64,000 nucleotides of DNA. Origin: Phaeosaccion multiseriatum. Taxonomy: Eukaryota; Ochrophyta, other classes. The DNA is taken from contig OZ218956.1 of the NCBI GenBank assembly GCA_965112735.1, positions 3,782,001-3,846,000 on the forward strand, given 5' to 3'. Positions 23,200 through 36,900 of this stretch are shown in pieces. Under the pieces are notes generated by a model that saw only the letters and a program-made list of their open reading frames with translations, searched no databases and was not told where the DNA came from. The position numbers and the translations under genes are program-made. Each line of letters opens with the position of its first letter. Position 1 is the first letter of the stretch.

Positions 23200-24294
23200 G
23201 TTGCCTCTGCCCCTTGATGAAACGGGAGAGACCCCAAAGGATCTCCTCGCCTCCTGTACCCCTCTCCTCTGCTCGTCCCCAAACAGCCCCTCTGCAGTGC
23301 CCCCCCTTCAAACAAATCACTTCCTCCTCCCAAAGGCCTCAGCAAAGAAGACTTGGGTTGAAGACAGCAGCAAGGAGAGAGCTCTGAACACTCAGCCAGG
23401 CCTTCCTGTTGATTATACAAAAACGGTTTGTCTCCTCGGACTCCTTCCTCATTGAAAATTTACCGTGAAAAGCGACATCGAGAAAAAAGCTGGTGAAGAG
23501 TGCCAGTTTCCTGTATTCTCCAGGGGGGGGCATTCCTCTCCCACCCCCCCACATGCCGCTCGTGCCAGCGGGGAGAAGAGGATAGAGGAGGACAAGAGAG
23601 GAGCCAAGGACTGTGGTGTAGGTATTAGCGGCATATTCAAGAGGGCTCCCTGCAAAAGAAGGTGAGTTTTTCCCTCCTCCCCCCCACACCTCTCCCTCCG
23701 TTAGTTGTGGTAGGAGTTTGGGTAGGAGTTTGGGTTTTGGGGGGGGGAGGGGGGGTTCACCTCGGAACCGCCCCGCCCACACCCCTACAGGGGCTCTGAT
23801 TGCTTTGGCATTGCCAAAAGCCCTCCTTGTGCGGCGACAGCACTCTCCAGTGTTCGATAGTGGCAGAGCTGTTTTCGGACTTTTTCCCGAACTGCAACCA
23901 GCCCTCACGATCTTCCTTTTTCTGAGTGGCCTGTGCCTAGCTTAGCACCCTTGCGACCGATAGCAGCTGATCGGCGCCGCTCGCTCTGCCATCATCATCC
24001 ACTTCTTATTAGTCATCCCTCCCGCAGCCGCAGACCGTGGTGCTGCTGTGGTGCGCTCTGCCTTTTTTTTCACCAGTCTTTTCTCTGTGTGTCTGCGCTG
24101 TCCCTCCGACAGATTGCAAGTGGGAGTAGGGGGGGGGGGTTGGTGATTGGAAAGGCCATGCTGGACGCTTGGGGGTGCAGGAGCTACCGACACGCGTAAG
24201 CACATTTCCAAAACCGAACCAGGGGGGGGAGGGGCGAAAGATAAAAGATTCGGTGGCTGCAGGGCCTCGAAGAGGCTGGTGTGGAGCAGCGGGA
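23200..24294. promoter_or_regulatory. Divergent intergenic region, triple-repeat gene and JmjC gene
   Basis: A 1,095-bp region between divergent starts. A G-rich tract at about 23709-23757 has repeated GTAGGAGTTTGGG units followed by a long G run and could form a quadruplex. The open frame of 189 codons on the minus strand at 23339-23908 has no recognisable domain, so I leave it out. The 5' UTR of the JmjC gene probably occupies the last part. Confidence 0.4.
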
Positions 24295-27200
24295 ATGGTG
24301 CCCACTGTCATGCAAAGCCCGCCACGGGGCTGCAAGGTAGCTGTAGCTCTTTCCTCTTGCTCCTCGACGCCACCGACGGCAGATTTAAGGCGGCGAAGTG
24401 GGAGGACAGTTATTGCCAAGGGGGGCAGTTCGCCGATTGGAGCGGGGGTGGCGGCGGGCGGTCTTGTGCAGCCGCATACAGCAATGGCGGTGGTCGTCCC
24501 CTCCACCATGGAGGCGGAGGGGGGGCGGCAGACTCCAGGGGTGGAGGGTGCGGAAGTGCAGAAGCAGCAGCTAGAAGGGGAAGGGGGAGAGGAGATTGGC
24601 AGAACTCAACCGCCCCCGGCTGGCCCTCTGCCAGCTAAGTGCCCGGAGGATACTCCTTCAGGAGAACAGCGAACAGGAGAGCAAGCAGCAAAAGAACAAC
24701 CACCAGAAGCAGCAGCAGTAGCACCAGCACCAGCACCAGCAGCACCAGCAGCACCAGCAGAAGCAGCAGAAGCAGCAGTCGCAACCTCAGCCGTGGAAGG
24801 AGCAGCTCCAGTTACTGTTAATAGTGGGGACGGAGGTCTTACCCCTCCTCCCCCCCCCTGTACCCATATGACGGAGACTGAGGAAGTGATGGCCCCACTG
24901 GCGGCAGCTGCGTCAGAAGAATCACCCATGCTACCATTAACAGCCCTGGAGGACATGCCTGTTGGCGTCGCGGCAGCGGCACTGGCCGCCGCTTCCGCAG
25001 CCGCAGGCACAGCCACCATCACCAGCACCAGCACCCCCCGTGAATCCAAAAAGAGGGGGCGGACGAGGAAGCCTGCCGGGCGGTGGGAGGTGGGCGGGTC
25101 GGTCGATAGCTGTGGACCTCGAGCTAGTCGCAGGCGGGCAGCCCCAAACAGATTTTCCACAGACCTGCCGTCTGAGACGGAGTTGGCCAACATCCAGCAG
25201 GTGAGACGAAGCAATGGAAAGAAGGGAAGGGAAGGGGGGGTGCAAGGTTCAGTTCTTATTCACCCAGCAGTTTCAGTTCCAGTTTCGACCCAGTTTCAGT
25301 TTTTGGAGGGTTTTATTGGTTCCATCCCTGCGTCCGCACAGCCTCGCCCCGCCCCTCCCATGGGCCCTCTGTTCCCCCCCGCACATCCCACAGACGGCCC
25401 TCCTCATCAGCAGGCCCCTCCATAAAGTAATAAACCGAGAGTCCCGTGTTTGCGTTTGTGTCTTCCCCCTTTCTCCTTCCCCTCTGTGCACATGAACTGC
25501 CTTCCTTGCTTTCTCCTACACCACAGTAACAGCAGCCCCCACCTTGTCCCCTAACTCTCAAAAGATAGCCTGCTTTTCTACGTCCTTCCTCTCATTTGTT
25601 CTCTCCTTGCGCAATAAGAAGAGGATATCTTCCCCTTGTGTGGGGCGTTCACCCTCTAAGCACGACCAGAGCCATGCGTTGGTCCAAAACACACATTGAT
25701 TGGCATTGAAGGGGTGTAGTGCGTCTGCAGCGAGGGTCCTTGCCCTCCCCCCCTGGGGTTTTGCCGAAAGAGCACATTGCTTGAGGCAGGACTCTCCCTG
25801 CACAGAGGGGGAGAAACGGACGTTTGAGTAACGGTTTCCGAATGCCCCCCCCCCCCTTCCCCACCCCCGTCTCCTCTACTATCGTACTTTGCAGGCCATT
25901 GAGAACTCGAGGGCGGACCAATTCCACCAAGAGGTAGGGCAGGAGACCGTTCCCCTTGCCCCCACCTTCTTCCCCACCATTGAGGAGTTCAAAGATCCGC
26001 TCAAGTATATTGAGTCTATTCGGCCCGAGGCGGAGAAGTATGGGATTGCTAAAATCACCCCCCCGACGGGATGGAACCCGCCAAAGATAGACGAAGCGCC
26101 TCACGCACACAAGAAGTTTCCGACCAAGAAGCAGCGTGTGGACCAGCTGCAGCAGGGGGAGTCGTTCGACGAGGGGGACGAGTTCACTCTGGATGAGTAC
26201 CGGCAGCAGGCCCTTCGCTTTGCTGAGAGTTGGACGCGGACGCACTACGGCCCCGGCCGCCAGAAGCAACAAGAGGAGGAGGGGCAGGGGGGGGAGCAAC
26301 AGCCGCCGCTGCCGCCACAGAAGCCACAGAAGCTAGAGGAGGACGGGGTGGAAGGGGTAGGGGTCGCATCAGCAGCAGGGGCAGCAGGAGGAAAGGCGGG
26401 CGGGCCCTCCCTGGAAGACCTGGAGCACGACTACTGGCGCCTCGTGAGCACGTCGTCCTCTGAGGTGGAGGTGCAGTACGGCAACGATCTCGACGTGCAG
26501 AGCTACTGGAGCGGCTTCAGCGCCAGCCCCGAGGGGTACATGGAGGGCAAGTGCTTTGATCGGGAGGCGGAGATTGACTTCTCGCAGGCCGACTATTACA
26601 AAAAGTGCGGCTGGAATCTCAACAATCTGGCGTTTTGGCCAGGCAGTGTACTGCGCTTCTTTCGGGCGCACATCCGCGGCGTGACGGCCCCGTGGCTGTA
26701 CATTGGCATGCTCTTTGCCACGTTTTGCTGGCACACCGAAGACAACTACCTCTACAGCCTCAACTACCACCACCACGGGGCCCCCAAGCAGTGGTATGGG
26801 GTGCCGGGTACCAAGGGGAAGCGCTTTGAGGATGTGGTCAAGATGCACCTCAAGGGGGCCATGGAGGAGGTGCCGGACCTGCTGTACCATATCACCACCA
26901 TGCTCTCCCCCTCGCTGCTGCTGTCGAGGAAGGTGCCTGTACACCGCCTCATTCAGTACCCTGGGGACTTTGTCGTCACCTTCCCCAAGGCGTACCACGG
27001 CGGTTTCAGCTACGGCTTCAACTGTGGGGAGGCGGTCAACTTTGCCGTTCCCAAGTGGGTCAAGTACGGCACGGAGAGCAACGAGATATACCGCCGCTTC
27101 AAGCGCCCCTCCGTGTACAGCCACGATCGCCTCATGTTCACGCTCACCATGTACCTCCCCGACCACCCGCTGGAGGGCTGTCAGGAGCTGGTGGCGGAGC

Positions 27201-27862
27201 TGAAGCGTATGCAAGAGGAGGAGATGTATCTGCGAGGCATGTTGACGGACTTGGGCGTGCGAGATGTGAGCAGCAAGGTGGTGCTGCCCAAGTTCCGCCT
27301 CACGGTCATTGAGAGCAAGGCACTGGACTACGACGACCGCCGCATGTGCAAGACGTGCCAGCACACGTGCTTCATGAGCGGCGTCAGCTGTGAGTGCACG
27401 CAGAAGGATGTGTGCTGCCTGCGGCACTGGCGCGACCTGTGCAAGTGCCCTCCCCAAAACATGTTCTTCTTCTTTTGGATGACGAAGGAGGACATTGATC
27501 ACATCGTCAGTGTGGCGGAGAGCTTTGTGAAGCGCCTCGAGGCCAACGGGGGCCAGGCCGTGGCCGCAGAGGCGGACAGCTTCCTGCAGAGGCTCATACC
27601 CTCCTCTCTCAGCGACGCGCAGGCTCTGGAGCAACAGCAGCAGCTTGAGCGGCAGCAGCAGCAGTTCGTGCAGCAGCAACGCCAGCAACTTGAGCAGGAG
27701 CAGCAGCAGGCGTTGGTGGCACAGCAGAAGGCTATGCAGAGTGTGAAGCAGGAGCAGCAGCAGGCGTTGGTAGTACGGCAGCAGGCTATGCAGGCCCTAC
27801 TGAAGCAGGAAGAGCAGCAGCAGCAGCAGCAGCGGGCGGCGGAGCAGCAACGCCAACAGCTT

Positions 27863-27896
<34 letters not shown>

Positions 27897-28468
27897 TCCA
27901 GGAGCAGTACATGATGCAGCAGATACAGCAGGAGCAGCAGAGGCATCAACAGTACATGATGGAGCAGTACGCCCAGCAGCAGGCTTTGCAGCTGCAGCAG
28001 CAGCAGCAGCAGCAACAGCAACAGCAGCAGCAGCAAGCAGCGCCCCCCCCCACGGCGCAGCTCGCCTCCCCCCCGCAGCAGCAGGAGCAGCAGCAGGAGC
28101 AGCAGCAGGATCCTGGCCAGGCCTCACAGTCCGAGCCCCCCCTGGCTCCACCCTCCCTTCCCGTACAGCAGCAGCTTCAGGAGCCGACCTCCGCCTCGGC
28201 ACTACCACAGAGCTCACAGCTTGTGCAAACAGTCTTACAGGAAGGCCAAACAGGGCAGGTACAGCAGGAGCAGGAGCAGCAGGCCCCCTCACCATCGGCA
28301 GGGGCAGCTCGAGTCAGCCCCGAGCCTCTGCCTGACGGGCCTGTCGGAGGGGTGGCCGGCACCGTTTGTGTGGCGGTCGCACCCAACGAGAGCGCCGGAG
28401 GCGGCTCCCCCTCCTTACCCGCTGTGCCTGCCGTGCCCACTCTGCCTGTTGTCATCGGGCACATGTGA
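24295..28468 (+). CDS. JmjN/JmjC/C5HC2 histone demethylase, KDM5-like
   Basis: Exons 24295-25200 and 25895-28468 (phase 0), 1,159 aa. Exon 1 is Ala/Pro-rich with a basic KKRGRTRKPAGRW segment. JmjN lies at about residues 322-365 (VPLAPTFFPTIEEF and KYGIAKITPP). JmjC runs from about 534 to 690 with an intact Fe(II) triad: His582 and Glu584 in CWHTED, and His670 in YHGGFSYGFN. A C5HC2 zinc finger follows at about 787-825 (CKTCQHTC and VCCLRHW). The rest is a Gln-rich tail (~220 aa) and a Pro/Ser end. This order is that of KDM5/JARID1 and plant JMJ14-type enzymes, which remove methyl groups from H3K4 using 2-oxoglutarate. ARID, PHD and FYR domains are not visible, so it resembles the reduced plant-like forms. 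The ATG at 24484 is an alternative start. Catalytic activity is expected. Confidence 0.95.
27628..28120 (+). repeat. CAG/CAA tract encoding polyglutamine
   Basis: A Gln-rich segment of about 160 codons in the JmjC gene, with interspersed Leu, Ala and Met codons (ALVAQQKAMQ, ALVVRQQAMQ). CAG predominates, mixed with CAA. Predicted to be a coiled or disordered interaction tail; length variation between strains is likely. Confidence 0.9.
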
Positions 28469-29377
28469 CTGAGATGAAGCGCCCCCTCTCCCCCATATAC
28501 ACCATACACTGAGATAAGCGCCCTCCCCCCCTCTCTTGGCCCCCATACACGCGAACCTAAATGTACACAACAAATGAAGAGCCGGGAAGCGGAAAGGTCG
28601 CGTCGGTTCATTGCGGACCGAACACTCCCCACTCTTTTTGAATATACTTAGTACGATACATACACGCATGCATGTGCTACCACGCTCCTCTGTGCGAGAC
28701 ACCCACAGCCGACTTTTTCACTACCATGGATTCGATGCCCTGAACATCACAGCCGCTGTTCCCTCATCGAAGCAACAAGCACGCGCCTTTCATTCACAGG
28801 TCCCGCTCTGTATCACCAACTGTTGAGGCAAAATTTCCGTTGTCCCTCTCATTTCTTTTTTCCGCTCTCCACCCTCCTATTCAATATCTCTGCTACTTCA
28901 CAAGGCAAGGAGGACTCAGGCTCTCTCTAAGGAACCCTCTGCTTCACGATGGGTGAAGATAGAGTGTCAGGCGAGAAGGGCGGACAGGAAGTATGAAAGA
29001 AACACGGGAGACAGTTACGGAATGGTTAGGTCATCGGGTTGGCTGCAGCTGCGAGGGTGAGGCCGGAGAGCGCAAAACAAACGATCACCCACCCTACTGT
29101 ATTCCGTACTTACAGCAGAGCATTTTTAGTGTCTCCCCTCCTCAGACACAAAGGCGGTCAGGCATTGCACGCTGGCCATGAATGCGTCATGAGGATCAGG
29201 AGCACCACTTTATTTTGCGTAAAGAGCGTGTTCCTGCAGAGCGTCTTGCAGAGCGAATACCAGAAGCAGTAGCAGCAGCAGCAGCAACAGGAGGAGTAGC
29301 AGCAGCTGGTGGCGCGAGAAGGCCCAAAGGAACGCTCTTGTTGCGTGATTGACTGATCCCTCCACTGCACTCGAGCC
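28469..29377. other. Spacer between JmjC gene and channel gene
   Basis: A 909-bp region between two genes on the same strand, so it should contain the JmjC 3' UTR and the channel promoter and 5' UTR. It contains one exact copy of the dispersed core GTATCACCAAC (28810-28820) and a CAG cluster at 29268-29310. An upstream non-coding or short coding exon of the channel cannot be excluded, but none is supported. Confidence 0.5.
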
Positions 29378-29871
29378 ATGTCGGAGAGCCTCAGCACCAA
29401 GGCCTTCCGCCTCATCAGCCGCCCCTCCTTCGACCGCTTTATCATCCTGGTCATCGTGGTGAACTGCGTGTTCTTGGCTCTGCATGACCCCATGCAGGAT
29501 ACACAGCCCGACTTCCTCAACGTGGGGGACAAAGTGTTCACCGCCGTCTTCCTCGGGGAGATGCTCGTCAAGTGGTGCGCATTGGGCATGGGCGGCTACT
29601 TCAAAGACTACTGGAATTGGCTCGACAGCTTGGTGGTGGTGACGGGGGTGCTGGGCTTCTTGCTTGAGACGTTTGGGGGTAGTGTGCCCAATGTCAGCAC
29701 CCTCCGAACCCTGCGAGTGCTGCGACCGCTGAGGGCGGTGAGCTTCGTACCCGAGGTTCGGCTGCTTTTCGAGACCATCATCAAGTCAGCAGGGGTCATC
29801 GCAACCCTGCTGAGCTGTATCTTCTCCATCTGCCTGCTCTTTGGCAACTTCGCGTGAGTACTACGTGTGTA

Positions 29872-29929
<58 letters not shown>

Positions 29930-30836
29930 GTGTATGTGTATGTGTGTGTGTGTGCGTGTGCGTGTGTGTGTGTGTGTGTGCGTGCGTGAGTGCCTGTGTG
30001 TGTATATGTATGAGTACCTGTTTGTGCATGTGTGTTTGTGTGTGCGCGCGTGTGCATGTGCGTGCGCGTGTGCTTATGTGCGTGCAGCTGGTGGCACTCC
30101 CCCCCGCCGTGGTGTGAGTGATGACTCGATACGGGGAAGCACTTTGCCGCCGCTCGCCCGTGGCAGCTGAGCCTCACAATCGCAGGACTACAGCGCCTCC
30201 TTCGAAAGCAAGCCTTGGCCTCCCCTCCCACCCCCTGTCACACCCTGCCACCTTTGCAACTACGTCTTGCGGCTGACTGAAGCGACTCTCTGACTCTCCC
30301 TTTCGTCTCCAACACATGCATAATACCCCTAATGTTTGGGCACCTCCCCCCCCCTCCTGACGTACGAACGTACAGTTACACGTACTGGGGAGGCACCATG
30401 AAGCGCACTTGCTTCTCGCTGGTCAGTGGGCTCTCGTGCGCTGACGAGGGGGTGTCCTGCGACTGCGATGACTCCGAAGCGCTGCAGCCTCTGCAAGACA
30501 CGGTAAGTGTGACAGTGGCGTGACAGTGGCGGCCTTAGTCTCTTAGTCAGGACTTCTTGGGGGGGGCGGGTAGAACGGTGTCCCCCCTCCCCCCCCCATT
30601 TCTGTACTGTCCCTGCCGCGGCTTGTAACCGTCCCCACTGCCCCGTTTGATCCAATGATCCAATGATCCAATCGCTTTAGTGGGTCCCGCCGGAGCCCTA
30701 CGGTAATGAGCTCACGTGCAGCGCGGACTCCGAGGCGGGGTATGGCTGCCCCTCCTTCGCCGTGTGCTGCCCCTCGTCAGCCGCCCCCAACGCCGGCGTG
30801 ACTCACTACGACAACATCTACTCCGCCTCCTACCAG

Positions 30837-30926
<90 letters not shown>

Positions 30927-33900
30927 GTTTGTGCGTGTGTGCGTGTGTGTGTATGCGTGTGTCTCCATGCGTGTGTGTGTGAGTGTGTGTATGTGCGTGT
31001 ATACGTGTATGGGTGTGTGTGGGTGAATTTGTGTATGCGTGTGTGTGATTGTGTGTGTGCGTGTGCGTGGGTGTCCAACGCCGGCGTGACTCACCAAGAC
31101 AACACATATTCCGCCTCCTTCCCTCCTTCCCTTCCTCCCATCCTCTGCCATCCCTCCACAGATGTTCACGATGGTGTCTATGGAGGGCTGGTTCAAAGTG
31201 GCGGCGCTCACGGCCGATGCGGTGGGAAGCTGGGCGGTGCTGGCGCTCTTTGTGGCGTTACTTTTGGGCAACGTGTGTTTCGTGTTGCTACTGCCTGCCG
31301 CAATGAGCACCAAGCTTCAAGTGGCTATCGAGGAGAAGGAAAAAATTGACTTGCTGTTCGAGCAGGAGAGGGAGGGGGCCAGAATTGAGGGGGGAGGAGG
31401 GGAGGGAGAGGGTGGGGTGGGGGGAGGGGAGGGCGGTGAAGCGGGAGGCGGGGGGGGAGGGAGAGGAGGAGGAGGAGGAGGAGGAGGAGGAGGAGGAGGG
31501 GGGGGGGCAAGGAAAGGGGTGGGGAAAAGCCAAGGTCGATCCTCCTCCTCCTCCTCCTCCGCGGCCGGCAAGGGCAAGGCGCTGTCGGAGCTGGAGCAAC
31601 TGCTGCAAGACTACAACAAGTACCAGGAGAAGGAGATGGCCGGCATCGAGCACGAGGAGGCAGTGAGGAGGGGGGTCATTAAGGAGAAGCCCGTCGAGGA
31701 GCCTGCCCCGCCCAAGTACACGCCCTATCCTACCCACCGGGGCTGGAGGTGGCTGAGGAGACTGGTCACGGCAGATACAGGGCCCTTCGCAGCGGCGGTG
31801 TATGTGATCATCTTCCTCAACGCGGCGTTGCTGACAATTGTGAGTGCGGGGGAGGCGCCTGACACCACGTACGCGCTGCTGCAAGTGAACTATGTGTTCA
31901 CTGCCTTATTCGTGGCGGAGGCCCTGATCAAGATCCTCGCTTTGGGACCCGTGGGCTACTGCCAAGACAGGTGCGCGTGAGTGTGTGTGTGTGTGTGTGT
32001 GAAAGAGAGAGAGAGGGTGTGTGTGTGTGTGAGTGTCTGTGTGTGTGCGTGCGCGTGTATTCGTGTGTGTATGTATGTGTGTGTGAGAGTGAGTGCGCCG
32101 ACTACCATCCTTTACTTTCCAACATACGGAAGCATATGGAAGCTTGGAGTTTCGGCGGAGGGGACGCTGGTGGAGTAGGAGGAGCAATCAAAAGCAGGAA
32201 GGGAAGGGAAGGGAACGCTTACATCTCTCATCCTCCCTGCTCCCCCCCCCCCCTTCACCCACACACGCCCGCCCGCCTCCACTCATACCCTGCCATCCAC
32301 TGCCATCCACTACCATCCACCGCCATCCCTCCCCCCCTGGGCAGATACAACGTGTTCGACTTGTTCATAACTTGCCTGGGGGTGGTGGAGGTTGGCCTTG
32401 AGGCGATACCCTTCTTCGCCGCCTTCCGCATTGTGCGCATCTTCCGAGTGGCGAGGGTCATGCGGCTCGGCTCCCTGGCCAAGATGGGGGGGAGGGGAGC
32501 GGATATACAGCAGTCCACGCCTTCACCACAGGTAGGGAAGAGGGGGGGGGGAGAGGAGCGCTTGCTTCAAGGCTCGGAGGGGAGGGGAGGGAGGGGTTGC
32601 TGTGCTGGGGTGGTAAGGGGGCGGGGTAGCAGCAGCAACAGAGAGGGGCAGGGGCGGGGGGAGCCTTGGGAGCGGAAGAAGAGCAAAATTGTTGACAGCG
32701 TCCAGAGCAAGCTTACAAGCACCCACCCCTCCACCCCTCCACCCCTCCCTCCCTCCACCCCTCCACCCCTCCACCCCTCCACCACTCCATCCCCTCCCTC
32801 CCTCCCTCCCTCCCTCCCTCCCTCCCTCCCTCCCTCCCTCCCTCCCTCCCTCCCTCCCTCCACCCCTCCCTCCACCCCTCCATCCCTCCACCCCTCCACC
32901 CCTCCACCCCTCCACCCCTCCACCCCTCCACCCCTCCACCCCTCCACCCCTCCACCCCTCCACCCCTCCACCCCTCCACCCCTCCACCCCTCCACCACTC
33001 CATCCCCTCCCTCCCTCCCTCCCTCCCTCCCTCCCTCCCTCCCTCCCTCCCTCCCTCCCTCCCTCCACCCCTCCACCCCTCCACCCCTCCACCCCTCCAC
33101 CCCTCCACCCCTCCACCCCTCCACCCCTCCACCCCTCCACCCCTCCACCCCTCCACCCCTCCACCCCTCCCTCCCTCCCTCCCTCCCTCCCTCCCTCCCT
33201 CCCTCCCTCCCTCCCTCCCTCCCTCCCTCCACCCCTCCACCCCTCCACCCCTCCACCCCTCCACCCCTCCACCCCTCCACCCCTCCACCCCTCCACCCCT
33301 CCACCCCCTCCCTCCCTCCCTCCCTCCCTCCCTCCCTCCCTCCCTCCCTCCCTCCCTCCCTCCCTCCCTCCCTCCCTCCCTCCCTCCCTCCCTCCCTCCC
33401 TCCCTCCCTCCCTCCCTCCCTCCCTCCCTCCCTCCCTCCCTCCCTCCCTCCCTCCCTCCCTCCCTCCCTCCCTCCCTCCCTCCCTCCCTCCCTCCCTCCC
33501 TCCCTCCCTCCCTCCCTCCCTCCCTCCCTCCCTCCCTCCCTCCCTTCCTTCCTTTCCCCCTGCACAGCTGGACCTTACCCGCATCCTGGGCATCCTTGCG
33601 TCAAGCTCCATGTGGCTGCTCAACATCTTCTCCATCCTCACCCTCTTCATGTACATGTTCGCCGTCTTGGCAGTGCAGTTCTTCGGGGGAGACATTCCCG
33701 ACCTACTCACAGATACCACCAACGGATTACAATTCACCTACAACTCGTTTGGAAGGGCCTTTGTCACGGTGCTGGGGCTGTTCACCGGCAACCGATGGGC
33801 GGATATGGTGTACACCACTGTGGCGGAGAAGGGGGAGGACACAACGGGTGCAGAAGGGGTCTACTTGTTCTACATTGCCTGGTGAGTGGGGGGGGGGGCG

Positions 33901-36900
33901 TGTATATAGTGCGTGTGTGGGTGGGTGCGAGGGAGGGAGGGGGAGCGGGAGGGGGTGGGAGGGAACACGGGAGGAAAACCTACGGCCGCAGTAAAAACGG
34001 CTCCTTCACGCGACGTACGTACCTCGCTACTTGTGCGCGTCTCCTTCCTACCCCTTCTGTCGCCTTTCCCATCCTTCCGTGACCACTCCTTCCGTGACCA
34101 CTCCTTTCCTGACTACTCCTTCCGTGACCACTCCTTGCGTGACCACTCCTTCCCTGACTGCTCCTTCCGTGACCACTCCTTCCGTGACCACTCCTTCCCT
34201 GACTGCTCCTTCCGTGGCCACTCCTTCCCTGACTACTCCTTCCGTGACCACTCCTTCCGTGACCTTTGGTACCAAAAAAGGACGGTGGTGGGTCGGTGGC
34301 TGCTGTCGGCCATCGTTGTAGCGGTGCTGTTCTACGAAGTCGACAAGGATGGAGAGGACCACCTCAAGCTCGTGGCCAGGGGCAACATGCGGGCCGTATT
34401 TGCTGTGGAGAGAGCCTACAGCAAGGGGCTGAGGAGCGCCGTGTACATGAAGTGGAGAAAGAAGTTTGAGGCCAGCGCCATGGGCCGGCAGAGGTGCGCA
34501 TGTGGAGGGAGGGGGAGGGAGGATTGGGAAGGGGAGGGAGGGGGGTGGTGTATGTGTGTGTGTGCGTGTGTGTGAGTGTGTGAGTGTGTGTGTGGGTGTA
34601 TGTATGTATGTGTGCGTTTGTGTGTGTGTACGTCTATGTATGCGTGTGGCTGCTGCTCTCGGCCCTCAGCGATGAAGACACCGCGTACAATGTATGCGGA
34701 TGCTTGTGAGGCCCTAGCGGAATGGTGCCTCTGACTGAATGCCTTTGAATGCCTCTGGATGCCTCTGTATGCTTCTGTATACCTGTGGATGCCTCTGGAT
34801 ACCTCTGGATGCCTCTGGATGCCTCTGTATGCTTCTGTATACCTGTGGATGCCTCTGGATACCTCTGGATGCCTCTGGATACCTCTGTATGCTTCTGTAT
34901 ACCTCTGGATGCCTCTGGATACCTCTGGATGCCTCTAACCGATCGCCTCTCAGTGCCTTCGGATGCCCCTGGATGTCTCTAGCTGAATGCCTCTGGAGTC
35001 CTCTGAATGCCTCTAGCTGAATGCCTCTGGATCTAACTCATCGCCTCGGGATGCCTGTAACCCAAATGCCCCCGACTGCATGGGTCCTGAGTAGGAGGGC
35101 GGGTGGAGCCATCAAACTCATCGCCCCCGCCGTGCAGCCCCCGAAGCAAACTCTCTGGCGCCGCCTTGCCGACAGTCAGGACAGCTTCTTGCTCTTCGCG
35201 GAAAACAACCCTGTCCGGCAGTTCGCCGCCTGGCTCACAGATGGCACCTCAGTCACAGACGGCAGCAGATTCGACTCTCCTCCCGAGGAGCCTGAGGGGG
35301 GCAGGATGTCCAAATGGCATTCCGCGGTGGTGTACAACCAACAGCTGCGGCGGGCCTGTCATTACGCCTTCGAACTTTGCTTTGTGGGGGTGGTGGTGCT
35401 GAGCGCGGTCACCGTGGCGCTGGATGTAGAGTTCTTGTCGGGACATCGCTCGGATGAGGGGCTAAGAGAGAGCTTGGTGCAGCTCGAGCGTTTCGAAACG
35501 GCCTTCTTCTGCGGGGAGATAATGCTCAGGTCCATCGCCAACGGGTAAGTGAGTGAGTGAGTGAGTGAGTGAGTGAGTGAGGAGTGAGTGAGTAAGTGAG
35601 TGAGTCAGTGAGTGAGTAGTGAGGGAGTGAGAGAGTGAGTAGGGGGTTTCGGTGGGCGGGTGGGCGTGTAAGTGAGTGAGGGAGTGAGTGAGTGAGTGAA
35701 GGGAGGGAGGGAGGAGGGGAACGCCGGGGAGAGGAGAGGGGAGGGGAGGGGAGGGAGCGAGGAAGGATGGAAGGGAGGGAGGGAGCGAGGGACGAGGGGC
35801 GAGGGAAACAGCAGGGGAGAGAGAGGGAGGGAATACGTGAGTGGGTGGAAGGGAGAGGGAAAGAGAGGGAGAGATAGAGAGGGAAGTGAAGTGAGTGAAG
35901 TGAGGGAGCGAGAATGAAGTGGATGTGTGACAGTGACTGACTGACTGAGTGACTGACTGACTGGATGGATAGGACTGGAGAAGGAGCATCCACCTCACCT
36001 GGGGGGCCGTTCCTCTCCAAGCCCTCCAAGCGCGTCCTTCCCCTCCTCCCCGTGACAGTGAGGGTCAAGGGTCAACGCCCCAACCCAATCAACAATCGAA
36101 CGACCTCAACCCCCCCCTCCCCACCCCCCGTGATTCTCCCAACGAACATTACCATGCCATGAACTAGGCTGTACTTCCTCCCTGGAGCCTACCTGGAGAG
36201 CCCTTTGGCCAAGCTCGACTTGCTCGTCACCGGCAGCGGCGTGCTGAGCCTCTGCCTCGACGACTCCCTGCTTGACTCGGACTCCGGGTCGGGAGGACAG
36301 AACGCCACCACCACCACCTCCCTCTCCGCCCTCCGCATGCTTCGCCTCACCCGCCTACTGCGTCTGCTCCGCCTCGGCTCTCGCTCCAAGGCCCTGGTGC
36401 ACCTCATCGAATCACTGCGTAAGTCAACAAGGGCCATGTTGCTCTCCTCCCTCATAGTGCTCTTCTTTTGGTACCTGTGGTCCGTCATGGGGTTGCAGCT
36501 CTGGGTGGGGCGCTTCGGTTACTGCTCCGACGACGGACGGGCACAGGCCAACGGAGTCAGCGAGTTCCACATCTGGGCATCCGGCTCTGGCTCTGGCGAC
36601 GACGATAGCGACGATGCTGGCGATGACTGGACCGAAGTACCAACTCGCGAGGCTTGTGAGGCGGACCCCTCCTTGCGCTGGGTGGGGCACGCCCTACTGA
36701 ACTTTGACGACTTTGCACAGAGCCTCTACTCCGTCTTTGTCATATTCGCCATGGATGACTTCCAGCAGGTCAGGAGGGAGGGAGGGAGGGAGGGAGGGAG
36801 GGGGGAAGGGTGGGGGGAGGGAGGGAGGGAAGGAGGGAGGAATGGTGTGGGTCATGCCTTTGCTGCGCTTTGGGTGCTGTACGACTTCCCCGAGTCCTTC

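Noticed and set aside
23339-23908. 189-codon minus-strand ORF between two divergent genes
   Set aside because: No recognisable domain, Pro/Gly-rich composition and no supporting splice or start context. It cannot be distinguished from chance in GC-rich DNA.
32523-33885. Gly/Arg/Glu-repeat and Pro/Ser-repeat ORFs around the CTCC array
   Set aside because: Simple-sequence translation products on both strands within channel intron 5.
34680-34702. 22-bp micro-exon (CGATGAAGACACCGCGTACAAT) in channel intron 7
   Set aside because: It has an AG before and GT after, but using it breaks the phase with exon 8 at 35095, whereas exon 7 joins exon 8 directly in phase.
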